Translations under genes and position numbers: made by a program
Assembly (NCBI RefSeq): GCF_003268395.1
Contig: NZ_LQXQ01000003.1
Coordinates: forward strand, 86,004 to 150,003
DNA length: 64,000 nt
From: Acinetobacter sp. CFCC 10889
GTDB lineage: Bacteria; Pseudomonadota; Gammaproteobacteria; Pseudomonadales; Moraxellaceae
Reading direction: 5' to 3'
Shown here: positions 1-8,824 of the stretch, piece by piece
Position numbering within the stretch: the first letter of the stretch is position 1
How the letters are laid out: every line of letters begins with the position of its first letter
Notes under the pieces: model-generated
What the model was told of the DNA's origin: nothing
The model's input: only the letters and a program-made list of their open reading frames with translations
Databases searched by the model: none

Positions 1-6
1 AAAGAT

Positions 7-330
7 TTAATTAATGTTCCGAACTATAGCATCTACAATTTTATTTAAGTCAGCTTCCATATTGCTAACATTTATTTCACCTAATAAATATGCATTACTT
101 TTTTTAATAAAATGTATAGACTCATTTTCTTTAATAGATAAAATAGAAATGTGTGATTTCATGATCTTTTTTAAAAGCAATGCCTTGCATTCTATTGCAG
201 CTAAACATGAAGGCTTGTTAATTGTTGGATGAATAATTAGAAAATCTATGTCATTGAAATTTTTGGCTCCATTAAAATAAGAACCAAACCCGTATATTTT
301 CAATATCTCATTTTCATTATTATCTTTCAT
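7..330 (-). CDS. Minimal nucleotidyltransferase-fold protein
   Basis: 107 residues from the ATG at 330. The N-terminal half carries a DNA polymerase beta-type nucleotidyltransferase signature: G16-S17, then D27-x-D29 followed by a hydrophobic strand (FNDIDFLII). This is the usual metal-binding pattern of MNT/Pol-beta folds. The third acidic residue expected later is not obvious, so activity is uncertain. The start overlaps the end of the upstream gene by 11 nt with no clear ribosome site, which suggests translational coupling; a TTG at 375 is possible but less likely. It is the last gene of a three-gene minus-strand unit with an orphan protein and an HNH nuclease. No HEPN partner is visible, so it is not a standard MNT-HEPN pair. 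Substrate and role are unknown. Confidence 0.6.
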   Translation of the reverse strand: MKDNNENEILKIYGFGSYFNGAKNFNDIDFLIIHPTINKPSCLAAIECKALLLKKIMKSHISILSIKENESIHFIKKSNAYLLGEINVSNMEADLNKIVDAIVRNIN

Positions 331-721
331 CAGGGGAGACGTAATTCCAGAATGAAGGGAAATTAATAGCACCAAAAAATTCTGAAAGATTAAATACGCC
401 TTTCCTTTGTTCTTTACAGTATTCTTTTACCTCTGGTGTATATTCACACCATGTTGAATTAATGATAATAGCATCAAGATTTTCAAAATGTTCTAAAGCC
501 TCTTCATATTCGGCAACACCAAAGGAATAGCATTCACATATAAAAATTCTTAAAGTTCGATTTTCTTGTATTATATCGAATAGCCCGTTAGCTACATCAA
601 CTTCTACTACATTTATCACTTTGTTGTGATTACTAATTTTTCTTTTAAAACTATTATAGTTCCCATAATAGCTCATCCAAGGGAAATCAATGTTAGCTGT
701 TGGCATAATATTTTTATCCAC
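320..721 (-). CDS. Orphan protein between HNH and nucleotidyltransferase genes
   Basis: 133 residues; family not recognised. The sequence reads as alternating hydrophobic strands and helices (VINVVEVDV near 36-44, LRIFICECYSFG near 57-68, LDAIIINSTW near 82-91), so an alpha/beta fold is likely. There is no signal peptide or membrane segment. Three cysteines lie at roughly 62, 64 and 92, with another near 100. The start at 721 overlaps the HNH gene stop (714) by 8 nt, and the end overlaps the nucleotidyltransferase start by 11 nt, so all three genes are probably translated together. An R-x4-H string occurs near residue 27, but the predicted fold does not look like HEPN. Base composition is more AT-rich than in the housekeeping genes to the right. 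Confidence 0.6.
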   Translation of the reverse strand: MDKNIMPTANIDFPWMSYYGNYNSFKRKISNHNKVINVVEVDVANGLFDIIQENRTLRIFICECYSFGVAEYEEALEHFENLDAIIINSTWCEYTPEVKEYCKEQRKGVFNLSEFFGAINFPSFWNYVSPDER

Positions 722-1406
722 AAATTAATTTATTAAAGGCTGATGGAAATGGTTTAACCGTTTCATAAGTGTTGTCGCTTAACACCCAGTTTTCATAGCT
801 TTCTACATGAGTAATAAAGTCACTAATAGTTTGTTGGTCATTAGTTTTGAACAAATTACGGTTTATTTTTAGTAATTCTAATATGGCTCTATTGTTTGGT
901 ATTATTTTTTCCAAGCGAATGTGTAGCCAAATTTTATGTAGCTTAGTGTTGTGAGGATTACGTCTAGCTTTCTCAGATAGAGGACCGTATTCAGCCCAAT
1001 TTGTATGATTATCTGTCAAGTATGGAGCGATTTTATCTTTCAAAGCACTGATATTAAATATTTCATCAACCTTTAATTTAGCTTTGACATTTGCTAGATG
1101 GTCTTCCTTTATTTTCATAAGAAAGTCTACAGTATAAATATTTAAATTTTCAGGTTTATCAATGATAGTATGATGTGTAGGGCAGAGCAAAACCAAATTT
1201 TTATGACTATTTCTTTCCAAATCTGTTTGGTCTGGATCATATCGACAAGAACCTTTTTTATCTCCTTTAATATGAGCCATTTCACCTAAGGTATAACCTT
1301 CATTTTCAGATAAGGCTGTAATTTCTATATTACATTCTGGGAAAGCACAGAGATTACCAGATGCACCCCATAATATTTTTAAATTTTTATCAGTAATATT
1401 TCCCAT
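714..1406 (-). CDS. HNH endonuclease-like protein
   Basis: 230 residues. The first 80 carry an HNH layout: C20-x4-C25, H45 (GEMAHI), N70 (KNLVLL), C75 and H78-H79 (CPTHH). The cysteines probably hold structural zinc, while H45, N70 and an H at 78/79 fit the catalytic His-Asn-His. HNH domains cut DNA, or sometimes RNA, with a beta-beta-alpha metal fold. Residues from about 100 to 230 are a helical C-terminal region I do not recognise; it may give target specificity. It is the first gene of a three-gene unit whose members overlap by 8 and 11 nt. No methylase, helicase or toxin motif lies nearby in the window. A defence role is inference only. Confidence 0.75.
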   Translation of the reverse strand: MGNITDKNLKILWGASGNLCAFPECNIEITALSENEGYTLGEMAHIKGDKKGSCRYDPDQTDLERNSHKNLVLLCPTHHTIIDKPENLNIYTVDFLMKIKEDHLANVKAKLKVDEIFNISALKDKIAPYLTDNHTNWAEYGPLSEKARRNPHNTKLHKIWLHIRLEKIIPNNRAILELLKINRNLFKTNDQQTISDFITHVESYENWVLSDNTYETVKPFPSAFNKLICG

Positions 1407-1432
1407 AATAATTTCTCAAAGTTAATGATTTA

Positions 1433-1461
1433 ATTATAGTAGTTATTTGATTAAATTTAAC
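1433..1461 (-). promoter_or_regulatory. Possible promoter of HNH three-gene unit
   Basis: On the minus strand a perfect TATAAT (1438-1433) lies 26 bp upstream of the HNH start codon. The -35 at normal spacing (GTTAAA, 1461-1456) is poor, so the assignment rests mainly on the -10 box. Confidence 0.35.
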
Positions 1462-1506
1462 TAAATCATCATTTTTTGTTCGGCTTCAGCATAAATATTC
1501 TTTTAT

Positions 1507-1543
1507 AAAAAATTAAACGCTAAGCTACTAGCTTAACGTTTAA
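1507..1543 (-). terminator. Intrinsic terminator of plsB
   Basis: A 13-bp stem with one mismatch (1513-1525 with 1531-1543, loop TACTA) lies just after the plsB stop and is followed on the minus strand by six T. It separates plsB from the HNH unit, which therefore needs its own promoter. Confidence 0.75.
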
Positions 1544-1555
1544 AATTACTTAATC

Positions 1556-4141
1556 TTACTTCTTCTTCCGTTTCAAACGTTTCTTCGCTTGTTGCGCAGC
1601 TAAAGCATCCAAAGCTTCTTTTAACTCATCATCCGTAAATGAGGTGATATGTTGCAACATTTGCAAAGTCACATCATCCAACACTAAGTTGGCATATTGT
1701 GCCACATTACGGAATTGCGCATCAAACACAATCGCATGATCTTCATTGGTCTTGATATAACCTTGTTCAGTCAATACTTTCACAAAGCTCTGGAACAAAG
1801 CCTTATCAAAGAACTCAGGTGAATTGAACTCATACAACACAGACAAACGCTGACCGACCAAATGACTCAATTCTTCAACTTGGCGAATTGAAATATTGCC
1901 CGAACCACGTTGCGTGATTAACGCCAAAGTCATGTAATAACGCTCAAGACTTTGACGCACAGGTGCAGCCAAGACTTTCAACTGATTATGATCTTCCGAG
2001 TTTGGTGCAGGGCAGAAAATCAAATCTTCATCATCGACAAAAATTAAATTCGCTTGTGCCAAAGCATCAATATATTCAGAAACTTGAGCATTGATTTCAC
2101 TGTCTTTCCATTTTAAGAACAATTCAGCTTTTAAGAATGGATATAAAGTACGAATCACATTCAACAAATCAGCCTTACTGATCTTACCGTTATGTTCAAC
2201 CAAAGCAGCAATAAGCGACGGTAAAACAAAGGCATGTAAAATATTATTGCGGAAATAAGTCAACAATACCGCTTGATTGTCTTCAATCGCAATAATGTCG
2301 CCCAATACGTGTTGTACACGCTTGATCAATTTCAGTTTCAAACCATAGGCAATGATTTCTTTACCTGAAAGAGGAGTGACTTGCGTACGACCATCATACG
2401 GAATCGCAGTCAATAAATTACGATAAGTATCAAGCTGCTTTACGCAAATATCTTCATCAAGCGTATGCTTCGGTGTTGCCAATAAAATTAAAGACAATAA
2501 CGAAACAGGGTTAATCACCACCGCACGGTTGATATTTTCCAAAATCGCATTGGCAGAACTATTCACCGCATCTGAAATTTCTTGCGGAATCGGATCATCA
2601 TTATGTTCAATTTTGATCTGATCTGCGCCGTGTTGTTTTAATAGGTCATCTAAGAAAACAGGCTCACCGAAGTTGACGTGAACACGACCGAAGATACGTT
2701 CAATCTTTTTCAAGGTTTGAACAATACCCCAAATCGATTCAGATTCTTTGGCTTTACCATTCATCTCACCGACATAGGTTGCGCCTTCCATCAAACGCTC
2801 ATAACCCACGTAAGTTGGAATAAATACAATCGGCTTGGCACGACCACGTAAATGACCATGTACGGTCATCGCTAACATCCCTGTTTTTGGTGGAAGCAAA
2901 CGACCAGTACGTGAACGACCACCTTCGATGAAATATTCGAGTGGGGTGTTGCGGGACAAGATGCTGAATAAATATTCTTTAAATACTGAGGTGTACAGTG
3001 CATTACCACGGAAAGAACGGCGAATAAAGAACGCACCACCACCACGCAATAATTGACCAACAAATGGCATGTTCAGGTTATCACCCGCAGCAATATACGG
3101 TACCATCAAACCACGCTTATAAATCACATAAGACAATAATAAATAGTCGATGTGACTGCGATGGCAAGGTGTGTAAATCACTTCATAGTCTTTGACCAAT
3201 TCACGCACGGTACTGAAGTTATGCACTTCCACACCGTCATAGAGCTGTGTCCATAAACGAGTCAGTGCCATATCCGCAAAACGTACCGCAGATGCAGAAT
3301 AATCCGAAGCAATTTCATTGACAAAGCCCACAGCTTTACGTTCTGCTTCGATCATACTGATTTTTGAACGGATACTTTCTTTACGAATGGCATCCTGTAC
3401 ATCAGGAGATTTGATTAAAGATTGCATCACATTACGGCGGTCTGATAAATCTGGACCAAGTACCACTTCACGTTGCTGATCTAAATAATCATTCAGTTGA
3501 TTGACAATATAGGTCGCAGGAGAAATATTAGGATGCTGTGTTTTTGCATAGTTAAATAAATCTGTTAAAGATTGTGGTGCATGAAACTCTAAATAAGACT
3601 CTCGTCCATGCAAACCAATATTCATGAGCTGTTTGACTTTGCTTGGTGTTGCCCAAGTGTCAGTAAATAAAAGTTTTAATAGTGAGTCTTCTTTGTCAGG
3701 TGAACGCCCCCAGAGGATCGTTACAGGAATCAGTTCAACATCAACATCGGGATGTTGTTCAATAAACTCAATTAAACGTACCAGACGAGGTGGGAAAGCA
3801 TGACTATGTTGTCCTAAGAATTGCGTATCATCTGTATTTTGTAAAAAGACTACAGCCGCTTTTTCATGCTGTCCCGCAAGCTGAATTGGATCAAGAGCAG
3901 GTTGTAATTTTAAACGGCGTGTTTCTGCATCCACAACTAAGGCATTACTACGTGAATAATTCTGCAAGACATAGCACACAACTTTTTGTGTCGGTGTTGC
4001 AGCAGGATTAGTATTATTTTCATTGTCTAAGAGGGTCGTTTCTGCTGTCGGAACTTCTCCAAGAACATGTGGTGTGACCACGAGGTCAAGTAGCTTACTG
4101 GAAAGCCGACGATACAGTTGACCAAAACCATTCTTGGACAT
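1556..4141 (-). CDS. plsB: Glycerol-3-phosphate acyltransferase PlsB
   Basis: 861 residues, close to the usual PlsB length. PlsB transfers an acyl chain from acyl-CoA or acyl-ACP to position 1 of sn-glycerol-3-phosphate, the first step of phospholipid synthesis, at the inner membrane. The HX4D catalytic motif is visible (CHRSHID), followed by an FFIRR block, the EGGRSRTGR block and the P-rich FIPTYVGYE block, in the order known for PLSB-like acyltransferases. The C-terminal end is strongly basic (KKRLKRKKK). I chose the ATG at 4141 because AGGAG lies 6 nt upstream; the in-frame codon at 4156 has no such site. The gene stands alone, divergent from tesB. Confidence 0.95.
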   Translation of the reverse strand: MSKNGFGQLYRRLSSKLLDLVVTPHVLGEVPTAETTLLDNENNTNPAATPTQKVVCYVLQNYSRSNALVVDAETRRLKLQPALDPIQLAGQHEKAAVVFLQNTDDTQFLGQHSHAFPPRLVRLIEFIEQHPDVDVELIPVTILWGRSPDKEDSLLKLLFTDTWATPSKVKQLMNIGLHGRESYLEFHAPQSLTDLFNYAKTQHPNISPATYIVNQLNDYLDQQREVVLGPDLSDRRNVMQSLIKSPDVQDAIRKESIRSKISMIEAERKAVGFVNEIASDYSASAVRFADMALTRLWTQLYDGVEVHNFSTVRELVKDYEVIYTPCHRSHIDYLLLSYVIYKRGLMVPYIAAGDNLNMPFVGQLLRGGGAFFIRRSFRGNALYTSVFKEYLFSILSRNTPLEYFIEGGRSRTGRLLPPKTGMLAMTVHGHLRGRAKPIVFIPTYVGYERLMEGATYVGEMNGKAKESESIWGIVQTLKKIERIFGRVHVNFGEPVFLDDLLKQHGADQIKIEHNDDPIPQEISDAVNSSANAILENINRAVVINPVSLLSLILLATPKHTLDEDICVKQLDTYRNLLTAIPYDGRTQVTPLSGKEIIAYGLKLKLIKRVQHVLGDIIAIEDNQAVLLTYFRNNILHAFVLPSLIAALVEHNGKISKADLLNVIRTLYPFLKAELFLKWKDSEINAQVSEYIDALAQANLIFVDDEDLIFCPAPNSEDHNQLKVLAAPVRQSLERYYMTLALITQRGSGNISIRQVEELSHLVGQRLSVLYEFNSPEFFDKALFQSFVKVLTEQGYIKTNEDHAIVFDAQFRNVAQYANLVLDDVTLQMLQHITSFTDDELKEALDALAAQQAKKRLKRKKK

Positions 4142-4427
4142 ATTTACTCCTAGCACCTAGACATATTGTGTGTGGTAAGACTATTAAAATATTTAAAAAT
4201 TACCATACAATCCTATGTCATTTTCTGATAAATCATGACAATCGTATGCAATTTTATCGTTAAAAATCGTATTTTTAAGAATTATAACAAAAAAATAAGT
4301 GACGACATTGTTTATGAAACTTTAGTCAATTACTTTGAAATTATGGCAAAATAGCATCCATTATCTAAAGTTTCAGGCATAAGTGAGAATTTTACTGCAC
4401 TATCGCCTAAATAAGAATAGGTTTTAT

Positions 4428-5303
4428 ATGAATGCTTTAACCCAAGATCTCGTAGATTTACTTACACTGGAAAAGCTTGAAGAACATATCTTTCGTGGAC
4501 AAAGCCGTAATCTGGTAGGTAAACGTGTTTTTGGTGGGCAAGTGCTTGGTCAAGCATTGCGTGCAGCATCTTATACTGCGGATCGACCTGCACATTCGAT
4601 GCATGCGTATTTCCTTTATGGTGGTGATATTAATGCGCCAATCATTTATGAAGTGGATAAGCTACGTGATGGTAAAAGCTTTTTAAGCCGCCAAGTGCGT
4701 GCCATTCAGCATGGGCGCACCATTTTTTCAGCGATGGTGTCATTTGCAACGCCTGAGGAAGGCTTAAATTATCAAGTTGATGAACCTGATTATCCAGCAC
4801 CTGATGAATTAAAATCAGAACAGGAATTAAAAGAAAATTTAATTAATTTTATTCCTGAAAATATTCGTGCTGCATTTATGCGTCCACGCCAAGTGGAAAT
4901 TAAACCGATTAATATTGGCAATCCATTTCAGCCACAGCCTGAAGCGCCGTTAAATGCATTTTATATGAAAACTTATGAAAAGCTGCCACAACAACTTGCA
5001 GATGATGTGGCTTTAAATCAGTCGATTGTGGCATTTTATTCAGATTATTCATTTATGGTGACAGCATTACGCCCACATGGCGTTAGTTATCTCACACCAA
5101 GCATTCAGATTGCCAGTATTGACCATGCGATTTATTTCCATAAACCTGTCAAAGCAGATGAATGGATGCTTTATGATATGGATGCGACAGTGACAGCAAG
5201 CTCACGTGGTTTGAATCATGGACGTATGTGGCAAAATGGTGAACTGGTTTGTAGTACAGTGCAAGAAGGTTTGATGCGTATGCGTGAAATTGAGCAGCGT
5301 TAA
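4428..5303 (+). CDS. tesB: Acyl-CoA thioesterase II
   Basis: 291 residues, matching TesB (about 286). It hydrolyses medium- and long-chain acyl-CoA to free fatty acid and CoA. Two hot-dog domains are evident. The N-terminal one contains the RVFGGQVLGQAL block and the HSMHAYFLYGGD block with a near-invariant histidine; the second carries FYSDYSFM and the SLDHAIYFH-like block (ASIDHAIYFHKP). The ATG at 4428 starts the conserved NALTQDLVDLLTLE sequence, and AGG lies 7 nt upstream; a GTG at 4383 would add 15 unconserved residues. It is monocistronic, ending in a clear terminator. Confidence 0.93.
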   Translation: MNALTQDLVDLLTLEKLEEHIFRGQSRNLVGKRVFGGQVLGQALRAASYTADRPAHSMHAYFLYGGDINAPIIYEVDKLRDGKSFLSRQVRAIQHGRTIFSAMVSFATPEEGLNYQVDEPDYPAPDELKSEQELKENLINFIPENIRAAFMRPRQVEIKPINIGNPFQPQPEAPLNAFYMKTYEKLPQQLADDVALNQSIVAFYSDYSFMVTALRPHGVSYLTPSIQIASIDHAIYFHKPVKADEWMLYDMDATVTASSRGLNHGRMWQNGELVCSTVQEGLMRMREIEQR

Positions 5304-5331
5304 GATTTTTATTTATAAAAATATATATTTA

Positions 5332-5354
5332 GCCATCAATCCTTGATGGCTTTT
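5332..5354 (+). terminator. Terminator after tesB
   Basis: Perfect 8-bp stem GCCATCAA/TTGATGGC with a 3-nt loop, then TTTT, 29 nt after the tesB stop. Confidence 0.7.
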
Positions 5355-5448
5355 GCATTTTTAATGCAAGACTTGTCACAAAAAATGCTCGATTGTTCAT
5401 GCTTTCAATGGCATAGTGCAGCTAATTTAAGAAAAATAGTCAGTGAAG

Positions 5449-6702
5449 ATGAGCTTAAATACGCAAATATTGATTGCTGCAATATTAGGAATTGCATTTG
5501 GTTTCTTTCTGAATCAGTTTCCCGAAACACAATTTTTTGATAGTAGTATTTATATACTTGGTATTGCCAGTAGTATTTTTATTGGTTTGCTAAAAATGCT
5601 GCTTGTGCCCTTGATTTTTAGCTCGATCGTGGTGGGTGTTTCTAATTTGCAAGCAGGTGGGCAGCTGAGTCGCACATGGAAAATCACCTTAGCCTGTTGT
5701 GTAACCACAACAACTTTGGCACTCATTTTAGGTTTAACCTGTGCTCATTTATTTGATGTTGGTAAGGGGGTAGACATTGCACTATTTCAAGATGCAATGA
5801 ATAGTCATCAAACTCCAGATACCTTAACACCAAGCTCATTTTTCACCAATTTTATTCAAAATACCTTAATCAATCCTTTTAAAGCATTTGCAGAAGGTAA
5901 TGTCCTTGCGGTGGTGGTTTTTGCGCTTTTTTTGGGTGCTGCATTGGTCAAAGGTGGCGAGAAGTTTAAAAGTATTCGTAGTTTAAGTCTGCAATTTTTT
6001 GAAGTGATGATGTTGCTCGTCAGTTGGGTCATGAAACTTGCACCAATTGGAATTTTTGCATTATTGGCAAAGTTGATTTCAACTGAAGATATTTCGATTT
6101 TGAGCCGTTTAGCTGAATTTGCTGCGGTGGTGACAGGAACAACCATTTTTCATGGAGCTGTAGTTTTACCATTGTTATTATGGGTTTTTGGAAAAATGAG
6201 CCCAATCACCTTTTTTAAGGGTACAAGAGCAGCGCTGATCACTGCATTTGCAACAAGTTCAAGTTCGGCAACTATGCCGCTTTCAATGAAATGTGCACAG
6301 GAAAATTTAGGTGTACGACCACAAACAGCAGGCTTTGTTATTCCACTTGGCACACAGCTCAATATGGATGGTACTGCGTTATATGAAGCTGCAGCTGCGT
6401 TATTTATTGCAAATCTAATGGGCTTGGACTTGAGTATTGGGCAGCAAATCATAGTTTGTTTGACAGCGATGATTGCTTCATTGGGTGCACCAGGGATTCC
6501 AAGCGCAGGGATGGTGACGATGATCATGGTGTTGCAGTCGGTTGGACTGCCTGCAGAAGCGATAGCAATTTTACTGCCAATCGACCGTTTGCTTGATACA
6601 GTACGTACTGTAGTGAATGTTCAGGGAGATATGATGATTAGTGTAGTTGTTGATCGTCATACACGTAATATGGAAAGCCAACCATCAAGTATTGATGGGT
6701 GA
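5449..6702 (+). CDS. Dicarboxylate/amino acid:cation symporter (DAACS)
   Basis: 417 residues. It is a member of the glutamate/aspartate/C4-dicarboxylate symporter family (GltP/DctA-like). These inner-membrane carriers import acidic amino acids or dicarboxylates with H+ or Na+. Visible family features: a serine-rich re-entrant loop (TSSSSATMPLSMK), the NMDGTALYEA motif of TM7, and the hairpin-2 region with GAPGIPSAGM. About eight hydrophobic segments plus two hairpins are readable. The ATG at 5449 is chosen; a GTG at 5443 is possible. The exact substrate cannot be read from sequence. The gene is convergent with the metal-hydrolase gene and shares a bidirectional terminator with it. Confidence 0.88.
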   Translation: MSLNTQILIAAILGIAFGFFLNQFPETQFFDSSIYILGIASSIFIGLLKMLLVPLIFSSIVVGVSNLQAGGQLSRTWKITLACCVTTTTLALILGLTCAHLFDVGKGVDIALFQDAMNSHQTPDTLTPSSFFTNFIQNTLINPFKAFAEGNVLAVVVFALFLGAALVKGGEKFKSIRSLSLQFFEVMMLLVSWVMKLAPIGIFALLAKLISTEDISILSRLAEFAAVVTGTTIFHGAVVLPLLLWVFGKMSPITFFKGTRAALITAFATSSSSATMPLSMKCAQENLGVRPQTAGFVIPLGTQLNMDGTALYEAAAALFIANLMGLDLSIGQQIIVCLTAMIASLGAPGIPSAGMVTMIMVLQSVGLPAEAIAILLPIDRLLDTVRTVVNVQGDMMISVVVDRHTRNMESQPSSIDG

Positions 6703-6710
6703 TTCGATAA

Positions 6711-6738
6711 AAAAAGCAGGATATAAATCCTGCTTTTT
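6711..6738. terminator. Bidirectional terminator
   Basis: Perfect 12-bp stem (6711-6722 with 6727-6738) and a 4-nt loop, with an A5 tract on the left arm and a T5 tract on the right, between two convergent genes. It can end transcription from both sides. Confidence 0.85.
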
Positions 6739-6774
6739 TATTTGGTTTTATACTGAAAGATGTTTATTTTAAAT

Positions 6775-7722
6775 TTATGCTGCTACTTTCGGTAAAGCAC
6801 GTTTTGCAGCAGGAGACTGATCTAAATATGCAATAGCATCTTCGGTCTTCGCTTCATGCACAGGATCATACCACGGCATTAAGTAGCTGAGTTGTTGTGA
6901 AATTAACCAGAAAGGGTGAGGCATGATGCGATTGTCTTTTTGTGCAATCGCTGCCCATTCACGCCAAATCCAAGGCTTATAAAAGGCAGGTTTCTTATCT
7001 GCAAAACGTGGATCTTGTCCCATGATATGCGCAGCACCATCTACCCACAGTGCTAAAATGGCAACGATTGCGATAACACTTTGATAATAACGCGAAATAT
7101 AACCTCCACCTAAGTGGCGATATAAATCAAATGCAACTGTGCGGTGTTCAATTTCTTCTGCACCATGCCATTTGATTAAATCAAGCATATTTGGATCTGC
7201 ACCTAACTTTTCCCATTGGGTGTTGTAAAGTGCATATTTTCCGAGTACACAGGTCATATGTTCTACGGTTGCCACAATACCAACACGGAATAAATCCCAT
7301 TGATGATCAAGGGCTTTTGGAACATTAAGACCAAATGGCTTATCTGCCAGTAATTTTCCAAAAAGGAAATCCATCACATCTAAATTACGTTGAATATCGA
7401 TGTTACGTACAGTGAGGTATTCTTTATTTGCAGAAACATGGGCTTGAGCATGCATAGCTTCTTGGCGAATGAATGCACGAACATCCTCAGCCAATTTTTC
7501 ATCAGTCACTTTAGGCAATACACGGTTGTATAAACGGCAGAACCAAAACTCACCCGCAGGTAGAATGTTGTTAATTTCATTAATGAAATAACTGGTAAAT
7601 GGCTGATTTGGAATCCAATCAATCGGAGTATCTTGCCATTCGAACTTCACTTTACGAGGTTTGATATGATACTGAATAGACGATCCAATCTTACTGTTTT
7701 TTAATTTCGATAATAATTTCAT
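6775..7722 (-). CDS. Predicted metal-dependent hydrolase (PF10118-like)
   Basis: 315 residues. It resembles the large family annotated as predicted metal-dependent hydrolase, common in Acinetobacter. Supporting motifs: an E-x2-H pair in QEAMHAQAH (about residues 87-95) and a second cluster HGAEEIEHRTVAFD (about 188-201). Together these look like a ferritin-like di-iron or di-metal helical bundle; the real reaction is unknown. One hydrophobic helix (about 213-228, SVIAIVAILALWVD) may associate with membrane. The ATG at 7722 is preferred over the GTG at 7725 because AGGA lies 7 nt upstream. Confidence 0.75.
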   Translation of the reverse strand: MKLLSKLKNSKIGSSIQYHIKPRKVKFEWQDTPIDWIPNQPFTSYFINEINNILPAGEFWFCRLYNRVLPKVTDEKLAEDVRAFIRQEAMHAQAHVSANKEYLTVRNIDIQRNLDVMDFLFGKLLADKPFGLNVPKALDHQWDLFRVGIVATVEHMTCVLGKYALYNTQWEKLGADPNMLDLIKWHGAEEIEHRTVAFDLYRHLGGGYISRYYQSVIAIVAILALWVDGAAHIMGQDPRFADKKPAFYKPWIWREWAAIAQKDNRIMPHPFWLISQQLSYLMPWYDPVHEAKTEDAIAYLDQSPAAKRALPKVAA

Positions 7723-7774
7723 CACAGTGTCCTAATTTTTTTAATCTGTTACTACACATTCTATATTATTTAGT

Positions 7775-7816
7775 ATAAAAAAATGTCCTAAATAGTTATT
7801 AGCAATTTAGGACATT
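7775..7816 (-). terminator. Terminator of engB
   Basis: Perfect 12-bp stem AATGTCCTAAAT/ATTTAGGACATT with an 11-nt loop (7782-7816), followed on the minus strand by a T-rich run of seven. It lies 48 nt past the engB stop. Confidence 0.8.
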
Positions 7817-7863
7817 CCGTTATCAATAGGTGATGTATTTGGTCGGACAATTACAAAATTATT

Positions 7864-8724
7864 TTATTTATTGGCATCATTCTCTAAATTTTCATCAAAT
7901 TCTGTTAAATCAGCTTCATCTAACTCATTTTCTACATCATCCAGATCAGTATCTAAATCATCTTCAGAGATTTCGGGAATACTGTCTAAGTCAAAGCCCG
8001 TTGGGTTATCCAACGTGAAGTTTAAACGTCCACCCATGACACTTGCGAGTTCTTCTAAGCCTTCTTTATTTAACGATGAGAACAATTGAATAGAGAAACT
8101 GAGTTTCATTTTCTTCAATTCTTGTTTGACTTCTAACAAGGCTTTGTTGGCAGGACCACGATTGAGTTTGTCTGACTTGGTGAGTAAGACATGCACAAAT
8201 AACTGACGAGAATACGCCCATTCCAACATCATCACATCAAAATGTTGTAAAGGATGACGAATATCCATCAGTAAAATTAAGCCTTGTAGGCTTTGACGAT
8301 GAATCAGGTAATTTTCAAGCTCTTTTTGCCATACGATTTTCATCGCTTCAGGAACAGCGGCATAACCATAACCAGGTAAGTCCACTAAGCGTTGATCTGG
8401 ATTTCCCAAACTGAAAAAGTTGATCATTTGGGTACGACCAGGTCGTTTCGAGGCACGTGCAAGCTGTTTTTGATTGGTAATGGTGTTGATTGCGCTCGAT
8501 TTTCCTGCATTTGAGCGACCTGCAAATGCGACCTCATAACCTGTGTCTTCTACGCACAAATCGAGCTTTGGAGCACTCATTAAAAACTCAGCTTTATGTA
8601 GCCACTTGAGTGCTGTGCCTGCATATTCAGAAATAGCCGAATCCACTTTTTTTTCGTAGCTAATTTTCTGCCGAGGTGCATTTGCTGTTTTACTGTTTTT
8701 CGACTTTCCACTGCTGCGATGCAT
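7864..8724 (-). CDS. engB: Ribosome biogenesis GTPase EngB/YsxC
   Basis: 286 residues. EngB is a GTPase needed for 50S ribosomal subunit assembly. G-box motifs are present in order: G1 GRSNAGKS (69-76), G2 threonine region RPGRTQ, G3 DLPGYG and G4 TKSD. The GTPase core resembles E. coli YihA (about 210 residues), but this protein has an extra basic N-terminus of about 40 residues and an acidic C-terminal tail rich in Asp and Glu (last 45 residues). A later start at the internal Met (about residue 49) would remove most of the N-terminal extension. It has its own terminator. Confidence 0.93.
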   Translation of the reverse strand: MHRSSGKSKNSKTANAPRQKISYEKKVDSAISEYAGTALKWLHKAEFLMSAPKLDLCVEDTGYEVAFAGRSNAGKSSAINTITNQKQLARASKRPGRTQMINFFSLGNPDQRLVDLPGYGYAAVPEAMKIVWQKELENYLIHRQSLQGLILLMDIRHPLQHFDVMMLEWAYSRQLFVHVLLTKSDKLNRGPANKALLEVKQELKKMKLSFSIQLFSSLNKEGLEELASVMGGRLNFTLDNPTGFDLDSIPEISEDDLDTDLDDVENELDEADLTEFDENLENDANK

Positions 8725-8824
8725 AATTCAACTTCAAACTAAAAATTATGCCTAGTATAAATGATCAGATTGAGTCTGACGAATTTCTTGCAATAAATTC
8801 AGTCATTGATCCGAATTAAAACCC

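Noticed and set aside
320..721. HEPN toxin for an MNT-HEPN pair, because of an R-x4-H string near residue 27
   Set aside because: The motif is near the N-terminus and the surrounding sequence looks alpha/beta, not the all-helical HEPN fold.
5856..6527. Minus-strand ORFs within the symporter gene
   Set aside because: They are frame shadows of a clear plus-strand membrane protein and have no motifs of their own.
7830..8089. Plus-strand ORFs over the engB C-terminus
   Set aside because: Low-complexity Ser/Phe or His/Leu translation is the complement of the acidic engB tail.
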